The translations under genes and the position numbers were made by a program. Below are positions 1-8,439 of a stretch of DNA of 64,000 nucleotides, piece after piece; positions within the stretch are counted from its first letter, which is position 1, and every line of letters starts with the position of its first letter. The notes beneath the pieces are model-generated. The model did not search any database. It was not told the DNA's origin and saw nothing but the letters and a program-made list of their open reading frames with translations. Origin of the DNA: Hyphomicrobiales bacterium (lineage in GTDB: Bacteria > Pseudomonadota > Alphaproteobacteria > Rhizobiales > Rhizobiaceae). The stretch covers positions 18,590-82,589 of the forward strand of contig UEIF01000040.1 of assembly GCA_900468805.1 (NCBI GenBank), in the 5' to 3' direction.

Positions 1-1
1 G

Positions 2-115
2 GTTGTCGTGATCGCCCGCGCGCCAGCTGCCGCCATGATGACGGTGGAAACGGTGGAGGCGGCGCTCGAAGCGATCGATCATCTCATCTCCGAGGCCATG
101 AAGCGTGGCGTATAG
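2..115 (+). CDS. cobK: Precorrin-6A reductase CobK, C-terminal fragment
   Basis: The only open plus-strand frame entering from the left edge ends at TAG 113-115. Its tail, with VVVIARPAAAMMTVET followed by an acidic/aliphatic helix, resembles the end of CobK, the NADPH-dependent reductase that turns precorrin-6A into precorrin-6B. Only 37 codons are visible, so the call leans on context: the neighbours are cobJ, cobI, cobH, cobG and cobF. The gene converges on cobJ and the two 3' ends overlap by 37 bp, an arrangement common in rhizobial cob loci. The start lies outside the window. Confidence 0.6.
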   Translation, partial: VVVIARAPAAAMMTVETVEAALEAIDHLISEAMKRGV

Positions 116-843
116 ATCAGATCCGGCCGTCCTTCGCGGGCAACGATCCGCGTCTCCGGCGATCCGATGATCACACAAGTCGCCATATCGGCCACATTGG
201 CATCGGCCTCTTCGAGCGGCTGCACGGTGATCCGCTCGTCAGGTCGTCCGGCCGCGCGGCCGAAGATGACCGGTGTTGTCTCAGGCAGGTGCCGGCGCAG
301 CAGCTCGAATGCCTTGCCGAGCTGCCAGGGCCGCGCCTTGCTGATCGGATTGTAAAGCGTAATGACGAAGCCTGCTTGTGCTGCAAGTTCCAGGCGTTTT
401 TCGATGACGGTCCAGGGTTTCAGATTGTCCGACAGCGATATCGTGCAGAAATCATGTCCGAGCGGTGCACCGACACGCGCGGCAACCGCCAGCATGGCGG
501 TGATCCCCGGCAGGATGACGAGGTCGACGTCGCGCCATTCCGCCGATCCCTTGTCGATCGCCTCGCAGACGGCGGCTGCCATCGCAAAGACGCCGGGATC
601 GCCGCCGGAGACGACGCAGACATCGGCGCCCCTGGCTGCGAGCGCTAGCGCAGCCCCTGCCCGGTCCAGTTCCTCGCGATTGTCGGAGGCATGCCGGGTC
701 TGGTCGGCGCGCAGCGTCAGGCGATCGAGATAGGGTCCATAACCGAAAAACTGGGTGGAGGCCGCCACGGCAGCCAATGCTTCCGGCGTCATCTGCTCCA
801 GATTGCCGGGACCGGTACCGATCACGAACAGCCGGCCGCTCAT
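79..843 (-). CDS. cobJ: Precorrin-3B C17-methyltransferase CobJ
   Basis: 254 aa SAM-dependent methyltransferase of the aerobic cobalamin pathway. It methylates C17 of precorrin-3B with ring contraction to give precorrin-4. The tetrapyrrole methylase fold shows in the N-terminal FVIGTGPGNLEQMTPEA loop, VVSGGDPGVFAMAA (about residue 80), ILPGITAMLAVAARVGAPLG and GFVITLYNPISKARPWQL. I chose the ATG at 843 over an upstream in-frame ATG at 858 because it overlaps the cobI stop in an ATGA junction, which suggests translational coupling. Its 3' end overlaps the converging cobK. Length and motifs are normal for the family. Confidence 0.95.
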   Translation of the reverse strand: MSGRLFVIGTGPGNLEQMTPEALAAVAASTQFFGYGPYLDRLTLRADQTRHASDNREELDRAGAALALAARGADVCVVSGGDPGVFAMAAAVCEAIDKGSAEWRDVDLVILPGITAMLAVAARVGAPLGHDFCTISLSDNLKPWTVIEKRLELAAQAGFVITLYNPISKARPWQLGKAFELLRRHLPETTPVIFGRAAGRPDERITVQPLEEADANVADMATCVIIGSPETRIVAREGRPDLIYTPRFMASEMR

Positions 844-1565
844 CGGTTGGCCTCCCAACCGGGAACCAGCACCAGCGAGAAGTAGGGTGCTTCGCTCTCG
901 TCCTTCTCGGCAAGCTTCACCATCGCGGCATTCGCCATGGTGCCGCGCTCGACATAGACGGCCTCGCCAAGACGGCCGGCGGCCTGTAGCGCGCGGCGGA
1001 TCTTCGGCAGGTTGCGGCCGACTTTCATGATGACGGCAGCTTCGGTATCGGCGAGACGGCGGGTGAGCTCCTGCTCGGCCATCGTGCCTGGCAGCACGGA
1101 GAGTACATCGTCGCCCTGGACGATCGGCATACCTGCCAGCGACCAGCAGCCGGACATCGCGCTGATGCCCGGGATGACTTCGGTTGGGTAGCGCTGCGCC
1201 AGCCGCACGTGCAGATGCATGTAGGAGCCGTAGAATAGCGGATCGCCTTCGCTCAGCACCGCAACCGTGCGGCCCGCAGCGAGATGATGGGCGATGGCAT
1301 CGGCCGATGCATTGTAGAAACCGGTGATGCGGCTCTGATAAAGCGGATCGTTTTTGTCGAGTTCAGTCGTGACCGGATAATAAAGGGGCAGCAGCTCGAT
1401 GCCGGGCTTCAGCAGATGCTCGACGATCGCCTTGCCATTGCCGCCCCTGCCCTCCTTGGCGAAATAGGCAATCACGTCGGCGCTCTCGATGGCGCGGACG
1501 GCCTTGATCGTCAGAAGCTCAGGATCGCCAGGTCCGGTGCCGACGCCGATCAGATGGCCGCTCAT
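840..1565 (-). CDS. cobI: Precorrin-2 C20-methyltransferase CobI
   Basis: 241 aa tetrapyrrole methylase that adds the C20 methyl group to precorrin-2, giving precorrin-3A, the substrate handled next by CobG. Visible motifs are the N-terminal LIGVGTGPGDPELLTIKAV, VAVLSEGDPLFYGSYMHLH (SAM pocket) and VIPGISAMSGCWSLAGMPI. The start at 1565 overlaps the cobH stop (1562-1564) in ATGA fashion, and its own stop overlaps the cobJ start, so cobH-cobI-cobJ form a tightly coupled run. Size matches the usual 230-250 aa. Confidence 0.95.
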   Translation of the reverse strand: MSGHLIGVGTGPGDPELLTIKAVRAIESADVIAYFAKEGRGGNGKAIVEHLLKPGIELLPLYYPVTTELDKNDPLYQSRITGFYNASADAIAHHLAAGRTVAVLSEGDPLFYGSYMHLHVRLAQRYPTEVIPGISAMSGCWSLAGMPIVQGDDVLSVLPGTMAEQELTRRLADTEAAVIMKVGRNLPKIRRALQAAGRLGEAVYVERGTMANAAMVKLAEKDESEAPYFSLVLVPGWEANR

Positions 1566-2194
1566 AGGCCGGGCCTCGAAAGCGCATTGATGGCGGCCGC
1601 CGTCATGGCGCTGCCACCGAGCCGACCACGGACGGTGGCATAGGGAACGCCATAGGAATTTTCCGCAAGCGCATCCTTGGATTCGGCAGCACCGACAAAG
1701 CCGACCGGCATGCCGATGATGACAGCTGGTTTCGGCGCGCCGTCACGCAGCAGTTCCAGAAGATGGAAGAGGGCCGTCGGCGCGTTGCCGATCGCAACCA
1801 CGCTGCCGCCCAGCCGATCGAGCCAGAGGTGCATGGCGGCGGCCGAGCGGGTATTGCCGGTTTCACGGGCAAGCTCGTGGGTGCGGGGATCATGCAGGGT
1901 GCAGATCACCTCGTTTTGAACTGGCAGGCGGGCGCGCGTCACGCCGTGCGCGACCATCTCGGCATCGCAGAAGATCGGCGCCCCATCCTGCAGTGCGATG
2001 CGTGCCGCATGGACAAAATCCGGCGAGAAGACAAAATTCTGTGCGGCTTCGACCAACCCGCAAGCATGGATCATGCGGACAGCAATATCCGCCTCCTCGG
2101 GAGAAAAACGCGAGAGATCGGCTTCGCTGCGGATGATTGCGAAGGAGCGCTCGTAGATCGCGTCTCCGCTGCGGATATAATCATAGTCTGGCAT
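1562..2194 (-). CDS. cobH: Precorrin-8X methylmutase CobH
   Basis: 210 aa enzyme that moves a methyl group from C11 to C12 of precorrin-8X to form hydrogenobyrinate. The conserved catalytic histidine is seen at residue 43 in MIHACGLVEAA. PIFCDAEMVAHGVTRARLP and AIGNAPTALFHLLELL are typical family blocks. The start follows the cobG stop by only 2 bp and its end overlaps cobI, so it sits inside the cobF-J operon. No abnormality seen. Confidence 0.95.
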   Translation of the reverse strand: MPDYDYIRSGDAIYERSFAIIRSEADLSRFSPEEADIAVRMIHACGLVEAAQNFVFSPDFVHAARIALQDGAPIFCDAEMVAHGVTRARLPVQNEVICTLHDPRTHELARETGNTRSAAAMHLWLDRLGGSVVAIGNAPTALFHLLELLRDGAPKPAVIIGMPVGFVGAAESKDALAENSYGVPYATVRGRLGGSAMTAAAINALSRPGL

Positions 2195-2196
2195 TG

Positions 2197-3558
2197 CTAT
2201 TCCTGTTGCAGCGCTTTGGCGAGATCGGTGGGACCAAGCCTTTTCAGGCAGTCGGCACTCGACTCGCCGACGCTTCTTTTGTCTTCAATCAGCCGGGCGA
2301 GCCTCTCTATAGCGAAATCGATCCGTTCGCCAGCAATCCTTGCAGTCGGCCTGTCCGCGGCAAGCCCGTCGAGGACGAGGCTATAGCCCTCGGCTGAACC
2401 GACAATCGCCAGATCGGCGCGCCGGTGCGCGCAGCCTTTCACACAGCCGGAAAGGTGAAGTTTCACCGAGCCGTCGAAGAGTGCGGGTATCAGCGCTGTC
2501 AGCCGACCGGCCAGAGCCCTTGTATCGTAGAAGGCCGAGGCGCAGGCGCCTGCCCCTGCACAGGCTGCAATCTGCTCGGCCGGTTCATTGGCCGTCACGC
2601 TGAAACCATGTTCGATGGCAGTGCGTTGCATAGCCGCCAGCGCTGTCTCGGTCAGGCCGATCAGCAAGAAGCCGCGATCGGGCGCCAGCCGGATTTGCTG
2701 CGCGCCGGCGCTTTCGGCAGCGTCAAGGAAAGAGATCAGGTCAGCGGCTTTCACTTGCCCGAATTGGAGCCGCACACCGAGCACAATTTTGCCGTCGGCC
2801 AATCTGGTGGGGCCGACGAAGGAGGGTTTCTTTGGTGCCGCTTGAGTAAATCGGATGCTATCCATTTGTGGAAAACGCGCATGCAATGCCGCTGTCTCGA
2901 GAGTTCGGGCGCGCATCTGCCTGCCGCTGGCAATCAGCATATCAAGGAGCTCGCCCACGGCTGTAATCACGGCATCGACATTGTCGAGAGCCAGTGGCGT
3001 CGCGGCTTGTGCATCGCCGGCTATGGAGAGCAGCCATTGCCCGGTCTGCTGCGCGACGAGACGGATATCTGCAGTGAGGCAGGCCAGGGAAAACTGCCCG
3101 CCGCCGTCGATCAGGATGGAGAGTTTCGGGGCGAGGTGGTGCGAGGTGAGAAGCCCGCCGAGCCTGCTGCGCAGCGCCGCCTCCATATCCCCCGCATCTG
3201 CAATCTCGTTGGCATCGATACCATGCAGCGGCGATATCTCGATCGCCACGCCATTGGCCACGGTGATGCCGGCAGTCTCGATATCAGCCGCCAGCGGCTC
3301 CACGGTTTCAGCGCGAAGGCCGCGGATCTGCAGATTGCCGCGGGCAGTAATTTCCAGAATACCGTTTCCATGCTGTGCCGCGCCCAAAGCCAATTGTCGG
3401 AACCGGGAAAGAGTAAGCGCACCGGCGGCCGGCCGCAGCCGGACGAGCAGGCCATCGCCGGTCTGCATGGGGGCTGCGAGCGCCGGGCAGGCACCACGTT
3501 GCATCCCCACTATATCAGGGCTTTCTGCTTTTAAGGTTTTGCCGGCGGGGCTGCGCAT
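2197..3558 (-). CDS. cobG: Precorrin-3B synthase CobG
   Basis: 453 aa nitrite/sulfite-reductase-like oxygenase. It uses O2 to make precorrin-3B from precorrin-3A, the step that defines the aerobic pathway. The N-terminal half carries the ferredoxin-like repeat typical of sirohaem reductases. The C-terminal half holds the 4Fe-4S ligands in CAGAGACASAFYD and, about 40 residues later, LSGCVKGCAHR. The predicted start at 3558 lies 78 bp after the cobF stop, and cobH follows after 2 bp. Confidence 0.93.
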   Translation of the reverse strand: MRSPAGKTLKAESPDIVGMQRGACPALAAPMQTGDGLLVRLRPAAGALTLSRFRQLALGAAQHGNGILEITARGNLQIRGLRAETVEPLAADIETAGITVANGVAIEISPLHGIDANEIADAGDMEAALRSRLGGLLTSHHLAPKLSILIDGGGQFSLACLTADIRLVAQQTGQWLLSIAGDAQAATPLALDNVDAVITAVGELLDMLIASGRQMRARTLETAALHARFPQMDSIRFTQAAPKKPSFVGPTRLADGKIVLGVRLQFGQVKAADLISFLDAAESAGAQQIRLAPDRGFLLIGLTETALAAMQRTAIEHGFSVTANEPAEQIAACAGAGACASAFYDTRALAGRLTALIPALFDGSVKLHLSGCVKGCAHRRADLAIVGSAEGYSLVLDGLAADRPTARIAGERIDFAIERLARLIEDKRSVGESSADCLKRLGPTDLAKALQQE

Positions 3559-3636
3559 TCGTCTATCCTCTGGACCCGTCTCTTACATGATTGCGCAGGA
3601 TGCAGCAAAGTGAGGTCGCGCTGAGAACCGGGACGG

Positions 3637-4401
3637 TTAGTCTTCGAAATCCCGCCCCTTGCGGAGAAGGTAGATATCCATGATCCAGCCATGGCGCGCC
3701 CGCTCCTCGGCACGGAGCCGGACGATGTCGTCGGCAATGTCGCCAAGCCGGCCCGAGCGGATCACTTCATTATCCGTGCCGAGATAAGCACCCCAGAAGA
3801 TCTCGGCATCGGGATCGTCGATCTGCGAGAATGCCTGCTGGCCGTCAAGCATGACGACGGTACTTTCATGCGTCAGCCCGGTTTCGATCAGCCGCCTTCC
3901 GGTGGTGATCTCGATCGGCTTGCCGACGAGATTGACGGGGATGCGATGGCTTGCCGCCAGCGCCTGGATGCTGGTGATACCCGGAACGATGCTGTAGTCG
4001 AAGGTGCAGGCGCCGGCATTCCGCACCCGTTCGATGATGCGGATCGTGCTGTCATAGAGGCTCGGATCGCCCCAGACGAGGAAGGCGCCGGTACCGGTTG
4101 CTGGCAGGTCGCCGATCAGGCTTTCATAAATACCGGCGATCGCCGCATGCCAGTCATCTACGCTCTGTCCGTAGCTCAGGTCCTGGGTTAGCCGCTTCGG
4201 TACCTCGAATTCAACGATGCGGACGCCTTGTCGGGTCAGATACCGCTCACAGATTTCCCGGCGAAGCTCGGCGAGATCTGCCTTTGTCGTGCCCTTGGTC
4301 GGAATAAACACGACGTCTGCCGTATTCATTGCGTTAATCGCCTGCATGGTCAGATGCTCGGGATTGCCGGTGCCAATACCGATGATGTGAATATGCCGCA
4401 C
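3637..4401 (-). CDS. cobF: Precorrin-6A synthase (deacetylating) CobF
   Basis: 254 aa SAM-dependent C1-methyltransferase that also removes acetate, giving precorrin-6A. Tetrapyrrole methylase blocks are clear: HIHIIGIGTGNPEHLTMQAI at the N-terminus, FLVWGDPSLYDSTIRIIERV mid-protein and YSIVPGITSIQALAASHRIP. The protein is longer than CobI/J cores, as expected for CobF. It is the first gene of the minus-strand cob run and is divergent from repA. I saw no cobalamin-riboswitch box (GCCACTG) in the 200 bp upstream. Confidence 0.94.
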   Translation of the reverse strand: MRHIHIIGIGTGNPEHLTMQAINAMNTADVVFIPTKGTTKADLAELRREICERYLTRQGVRIVEFEVPKRLTQDLSYGQSVDDWHAAIAGIYESLIGDLPATGTGAFLVWGDPSLYDSTIRIIERVRNAGACTFDYSIVPGITSIQALAASHRIPVNLVGKPIEITTGRRLIETGLTHESTVVMLDGQQAFSQIDDPDAEIFWGAYLGTDNEVIRSGRLGDIADDIVRLRAEERARHGWIMDIYLLRKGRDFED

Positions 4402-4470
4402 GTTTTCAGCCCTCGCGATTTCCAGCGGTTTGTGCCGCTAAAGCGGGTCTTTCGCAAGGGCAGACCAAAA

Positions 4471-4486
4471 GTTGGCCGCGGCCAAC
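4471..4486. promoter_or_regulatory. parS-like centromere site 1
   Basis: Perfect 16-bp palindrome GTTGGCCGCGGCCAAC in the cobF/repA divergent intergenic region. It fits the GTT-N10-AAC symmetric form described for repABC plasmid centromeres bound by RepB. An identical copy, including the following TTC, lies inside repB at 5845-5860. Confidence 0.8.
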
Positions 4487-4601
4487 TTCTATCTGTGTGG
4501 TTAGCGAACTGTTTATTGTCGCGAATCCCGAATCATGTCATCTTCGATACGCTTTTTGAGGCTATGTTGACGGAAAACCGCTTTGAGAAGGGGCAAGTGT
4601 T

Positions 4602-5798
4602 TTGGACAATATTAACGTATCAACCACAGACGTTCGCATCGAACGGCACGCCACCCAACTTTCTCGCCAGCTGAAACTGCTGCGCGAGAAGCTCTTCCCG
4701 CCACTTTCGCAGAAGACGCTGCGCACCTTCACCTCGGGCGAGGCAGCACAGATGGTCGGTGTCTCCGACGGCTATCTTCGCCAGCTTTCGCTTGACGGCA
4801 AAGGGCCGCAGCCGGACGTTTCCCAGAACGGCCGCCGGTCCTATACGCTCGGCCAGATCAACGAGCTCCGCCAGCATATGGCCAAGATCAAGCCGAAGGA
4901 TGCGCTCTCCTACCTGCCTTTGCGCCGCGACGGTGAGAAGCTGCAGACGATCGCGATCACCAATTTCAAGGGCGGTTCAGCGAAGACCACGACCACGCTT
5001 TATCTGGCACAGCATCTGGCGCTTGAAGGGTATCGGGTCCTGGCGATCGATCTCGATCCACAGGCCTCGCTTTCCTCACTGCTCGGTGTCCAGCCGGAAT
5101 TCGATCTTGGGGATGGCGATACGCTCTATGGCGCAATCCGCTATGACGCGGAGCGACGCCCGCTGAAGAATGTCATCCGCAAGACCTATTTCCATGGCCT
5201 GGATCTGGTGCCCGGCAATCTCGAACTGATGGAGTTCGAGCATGAAACGCCGCGTGCCCTGAATGATCGCCAGAGGCCGGAAGAGCTGTTCTTCCGCCGC
5301 GTCGGCAACGCTATTGCCGAGGTCGAGGCGGACTATGATATCGTCGTCATCGACTGCCCGCCGCAGCTTGGCTACCTCACGCTTGGTGCGGTCTGCGCCG
5401 CCACGTCGCTGCTTATTACCGTCCATCCACAGATGGTCGATGTCGCCTCCATGTCGCAGTTTCTCCTGATGACCTCGGATCTTCTCTCCGTTGTGCGCAA
5501 GGCTGGCGGCGACCTGCAGCACGATTTCATCAAATACGTCGTTACGCGTCATGAGCCTTTCGATGCGCCGCAGTCGCAGATCGTTGCGCTCCTGCGAAGT
5601 CTCTTCGGTGATGATGTATTGACGGCGACCATTCTGAAATCGACGGCGATCGCCGATGCCGGCCTGACCAAGCAGACCCTTTACGAGATCGAAAAGGGCC
5701 AGGTTCGCCGCTCCACCTATGACCGGGCACTGGAATCGGTCAACGCCGCCAATGGCGAGATTATTGCCAGCATCCATAAAGCATGGGGTCGCACATGA
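4602..5798 (+). CDS. repA: Plasmid partition ATPase RepA (ParA family)
   Basis: 398 aa ParA-type ATPase that segregates the replicon together with RepB and represses its own operon in known repABC systems. An N-terminal winged-helix segment (about 40-90, with GEAAQMVGVSDGYLRQLS) precedes the deviant Walker A FKGGSAKTTTT at 122-132 and Walker B IVVIDCPPQLGYL near 250. The C-terminal ESVNAANGEI is typical of RepA. The likely start is a TTG at 4602, preceded by an AGAAGGGG-like ribosome site; I saw no better ATG. The stop overlaps the repB ATG (ATGA), so the two are coupled. Confidence 0.93.
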   Translation: MDNINVSTTDVRIERHATQLSRQLKLLREKLFPPLSQKTLRTFTSGEAAQMVGVSDGYLRQLSLDGKGPQPDVSQNGRRSYTLGQINELRQHMAKIKPKDALSYLPLRRDGEKLQTIAITNFKGGSAKTTTTLYLAQHLALEGYRVLAIDLDPQASLSSLLGVQPEFDLGDGDTLYGAIRYDAERRPLKNVIRKTYFHGLDLVPGNLELMEFEHETPRALNDRQRPEELFFRRVGNAIAEVEADYDIVVIDCPPQLGYLTLGAVCAATSLLITVHPQMVDVASMSQFLLMTSDLLSVVRKAGGDLQHDFIKYVVTRHEPFDAPQSQIVALLRSLFGDDVLTATILKSTAIADAGLTKQTLYEIEKGQVRRSTYDRALESVNAANGEIIASIHKAWGRT

Positions 5799-6793
5799 GC
5801 AGACGAGATCGACTGAAGGGATTGTTCACCGATACGGCGCAGGAGTTGGCCGCGGCCAACTTCGAGGAAACTGCAGCGCGCGGTGCAGCCGGTCCGGTGC
5901 GCACCATGGCGCTGACACTCGGCCGTATGGAGGAAGAGAGCAGGGCGATGGAGGAGGCCCTGTCATCAGGCGAGCATATCGTCGAACTCGATCCGGAACT
6001 GATCGACACTTCCTTCATTCGAGATCGCCTCGCCGACGAGCCGCTCGATATGGAAGACGAGCTCGTGCAATCGATCGCCGAGAACGGCCAGGAAGTGCCG
6101 ATCCTCGTGCGCCGCAATCCGCATCATGACGGCCGTTACCAGGTCGCCTATGGTCATCGCCGCCTCCAGGCCGTCAGGCTGCTCGGCCGCAAGGTGCAAG
6201 CGGTTATCCGTAAGCTCGACGACACCGATCTCGTCATCGCCCAGGGCATTGAAAACTCGGCGCGACGGAATCTCTCCTACATTGAGCGCGCCGTCTTCGC
6301 ACTCAATCTCGAGCTGAAGAAGTTCGATCGTCCCGTCATCATGAAGGCGCTCTCGACCGACAAGACGGAATTGTCGAAGCTTATCTCCGTGGCGAAGGCC
6401 ATTCCAGCCGACGTCATCCAGGCCGTCGGTGCAGCTCCCGGCATCGGTCGCAGGCGATGGATGACGCTTGCCCAGGACTGGACCGATGCTGCTGCCGCGC
6501 GCCTGACGAAGCTGATTGTATCTTCCACCTTCAATGCTGTGGAAAGCGATCGCCGTTTCGAGCTGGTCATTGCCGAGCTTTCCAAGAAGGAAAAGGTGAA
6601 GCCCGAGAGTGTCGAATATGACTGGAAGCCTGCGAGCGGCGGCAAGATCGCCGGCCGCATCAAGGGCTCCGGCACGTCCTTCACGATTGCGCTCAAGACC
6701 GGCGATGCGCCGGATTTCGGCGCATACCTCTCAAGCCGCCTCGATGAACTCTATGAAGCCTACAAGGCGGGGAAGCCGAATGCCGGAAAGTAG
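5795..6793 (+). CDS. repB: Plasmid partition protein RepB (ParB family)
   Basis: 332 aa centromere-binding partner of RepA. The ParB/Srx domain (about residues 65-165) shows ENGQEVPILVRR, YQVAYGHRRLQAVRLLG and IAQGIENSARRNLSYIERA, followed by a helical DNA-binding part and a basic C-terminus. I chose the ATG at 5795 because it overlaps the repA stop; an in-frame ATG at 5783 would extend the protein by 4 residues. Codons 17-22 contain a perfect copy of the parS-like palindrome, so RepB may bind inside its own gene. Confidence 0.93.
   Translation: MSRRDRLKGLFTDTAQELAAANFEETAARGAAGPVRTMALTLGRMEEESRAMEEALSSGEHIVELDPELIDTSFIRDRLADEPLDMEDELVQSIAENGQEVPILVRRNPHHDGRYQVAYGHRRLQAVRLLGRKVQAVIRKLDDTDLVIAQGIENSARRNLSYIERAVFALNLELKKFDRPVIMKALSTDKTELSKLISVAKAIPADVIQAVGAAPGIGRRRWMTLAQDWTDAAAARLTKLIVSSTFNAVESDRRFELVIAELSKKEKVKPESVEYDWKPASGGKIAGRIKGSGTSFTIALKTGDAPDFGAYLSSRLDELYEAYKAGKPNAGK
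5845..5860. promoter_or_regulatory. parS-like centromere site 2, inside repB
   Basis: Second exact copy of the 16-bp palindrome found upstream of repA (4471-4486), here embedded in the 5' part of repB. Both copies continue with TTC. Identity across 19 bases between a coding and a non-coding position argues for selection on DNA binding. Confidence 0.75.
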
Positions 6794-6925
6794 GCTAGTG
6801 CTTAGCGGCGAATTGGAGCAGGGTTGCGATGAAGCGCCATGGTCGATAGGGCGATTTCATCTGACTGGCGCAGCGTTTGCTCCGGTCACGACCGAGCTGT
6901 TTTTCGATGGAGGCAAATCATCGCA

Positions 6926-6985
6926 TCCGAAAAACCGGGTGAAAACCCTGTGCTCGCCCGCCATGATGTTGTCCGCAAGTTTCCG
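6926..6985 (-). ncRNA. Probable counter-transcribed RNA (incA/ctRNA type), approximate ends
   Basis: In repABC replicons the repB-repC gap encodes a short antisense RNA that controls repC. Here the gap after repB (6794-6987) contains, on the minus strand, a GGGT-TTTC-ACCC hairpin followed by GGTTTTTC, which is the expected intrinsic terminator of such an RNA. The segment just upstream on the minus strand (GC-rich, about 6950-6985) would be its body. The 5' end is an estimate, because I cannot fix the promoter. The target gene repC is absent, so the RNA may be an orphan. Confidence 0.55.
6930..6948 (-). terminator. Intrinsic terminator of the putative ctRNA
   Basis: Minus-strand GGGT (6948-6945), loop TTTC, ACCC (6940-6937), then GG and a run of five T (6934-6930). 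The orientation is opposite to the rep genes, as expected for a counter-transcript. Confidence 0.6.
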
Positions 6986-7053
6986 CCATGAAACAACTGA
7001 CGGAAGAAAATGCGCCTATCGCTTCCCTTTGTGAGAATCCATTAAGCCTAACA

Positions 7054-8184
7054 ATGCGCTACGATATCGATGCTGCAATGCTCCAGACGCTGCTTCCGGC
7101 TATCGCCGGGGCCGAGGATGCTCTGGCACGGCTCGATGAAAGGGCAGGCCGTTCGCCGGTGGGGCAGGGCTTTGCCGAGCGCAGCCATTTTTTCGATGCC
7201 GCCGGTGCGTTGTGGGTGGCGGGCGAACTTGTTCATGTTGAAGATCTGGTCTTGCACGACGCCCATATGGACAGCCGTGCGCCGAGCCACGAGCTGACGA
7301 TCGCCCATTCGGTGCTGCGCACACGACGGCGGATCGAGACGGCTGATCCCGGCTGGGCGCTCAGCCCGACAGGCCTCGGCGCGCTGAGCGCCAGTACGCT
7401 GGAAGGGGAGGATAGGGCGCCGGAGGCCGCAGATCTTACATCCCCCGGGCGCGAGGCTGACGATGAGGACGACGAAGCGCCGCTCGCCGCCGAAATCGCC
7501 GAACTCGATGCCCTGCTCGCACGGTCGCAAAGGCTTCTCGATCATCATGCCGGAAAGCCCGGTGCGCAAGAGCCAGCGGAGGCCGCGTCCTCGCAGCGCG
7601 ATGACGATCCGCTCGGCCTGTTCGGCGACGATGAATGGAATGAGGAAGAACGGCTTCAGCAATGGCGTGGTCTGATCCCGCTCGTCGAGGAGCTACCGCC
7701 CAGTCTGGCGGCTGCGCTTCTTTTCGACGCCTGGGAGCGGATCGAGCCATTGCGCCGCCAGCATTGGCTCGGCGGCCTGCTGATTGCGAGTAGTCTGCGT
7801 GTCAGAGGCAAGGTCGCCTCGCATCTCTTTTCTTTTTACCCCGGGCTGAAGCAGATCCGCCACGAGCGCCGGCGCTCGCGTGACCGGCTGACGCGCCTGC
7901 AGGCCTTTCTCGATGCAATGCGGGAGAGTGCGGTCACTGGGCTCAAGGAGATCGATCGCCTGTCGCTCGCGCGCACGCAGATGGAGCTGCGCTTTCGCGG
8001 CCGCCGCTCGAACAGCAGCCTGCCGCAATTGGCAGATTTCGTCCTGTCGCGGCCGATGGTGTCGGCCGCCATGGTCGCTCGCCAACTCTGCGTCACACAG
8101 CGCGGCGCACTGAACCTCATCAACGAGATTGGCATTCGCGAAATCACCGGTCGCGGCCGCTACCGGGCTTGGGGTATCATCTGA
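7054..8184 (+). CDS. DUF1612 / helix-turn-helix protein (RHE_PE00001-like), in the repC position
   Basis: 376 aa from the ATG at 7054 (MRYDIDAAMLQTLLPAI); an in-frame ATG at 6988 would add 22 residues. The N-terminal domain carries GAEDALARLDERAGRSPVG, THFADAxxALW-like FFDAAGALWVAGELVHVEDL and SHELTIAHSVLRTRRRI, the hallmarks of the DUF1612 family common on rhizobial plasmids. An acidic linker (about 125-215) precedes a C-terminal helix-turn-helix region ending ALNLINEIGIREITGRGRYRAWGI. The function is unknown; DNA binding is inferred. It is not RepC, since the RepC N-terminus and winged-helix blocks are missing. No good ribosome site is seen at either start. Confidence 0.8.
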   Translation: MRYDIDAAMLQTLLPAIAGAEDALARLDERAGRSPVGQGFAERSHFFDAAGALWVAGELVHVEDLVLHDAHMDSRAPSHELTIAHSVLRTRRRIETADPGWALSPTGLGALSASTLEGEDRAPEAADLTSPGREADDEDDEAPLAAEIAELDALLARSQRLLDHHAGKPGAQEPAEAASSQRDDDPLGLFGDDEWNEEERLQQWRGLIPLVEELPPSLAAALLFDAWERIEPLRRQHWLGGLLIASSLRVRGKVASHLFSFYPGLKQIRHERRRSRDRLTRLQAFLDAMRESAVTGLKEIDRLSLARTQMELRFRGRRSNSSLPQLADFVLSRPMVSAAMVARQLCVTQRGALNLINEIGIREITGRGRYRAWGII

Positions 8185-8439
8185 TCCGGCGTTGTCAGGT
8201 TGTTTGGCGGACGCTGAGGCGTAGTTGGTTGCACCCTCAGGTATTTTTAGCTTGAGAATATTTGACCTGGACAAAATAGAATTGACCGCGTCCCTTCGCA
8301 GGCATCGGTCCGCGGTTACGCCATGGCCTTTTCATTGCCTATTGGTACCTCTTCCCTGCAGACAGAATGCTCGCAAGGGAAGCGCGCCTTAACGGTTGGG
8401 AGGTAGCTGCTGGCATAACCAGGTTCCCGTCGGCTGATC
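8185..8439. other. Intergenic, nothing recognised
   Basis: Between the DUF1612 gene and the ihfB-like relic. A short minus-strand frame (8339-8584) may be the frameshifted tail of that relic. No repC remnant was recognised here. Confidence 0.4.

Noticed and set aside
4402..4601. Cobalamin riboswitch before cobF
   Set aside because: No GCCACTG-like B12 box or long structured leader was seen on the minus strand; the gap is used by the parS site and repA signals.
6988..8184. Reading the gene after repB as repC because of its position
   Set aside because: The protein shows DUF1612/HTH family blocks and none of the RepC N-terminal or winged-helix sequence; only the position suggests RepC.
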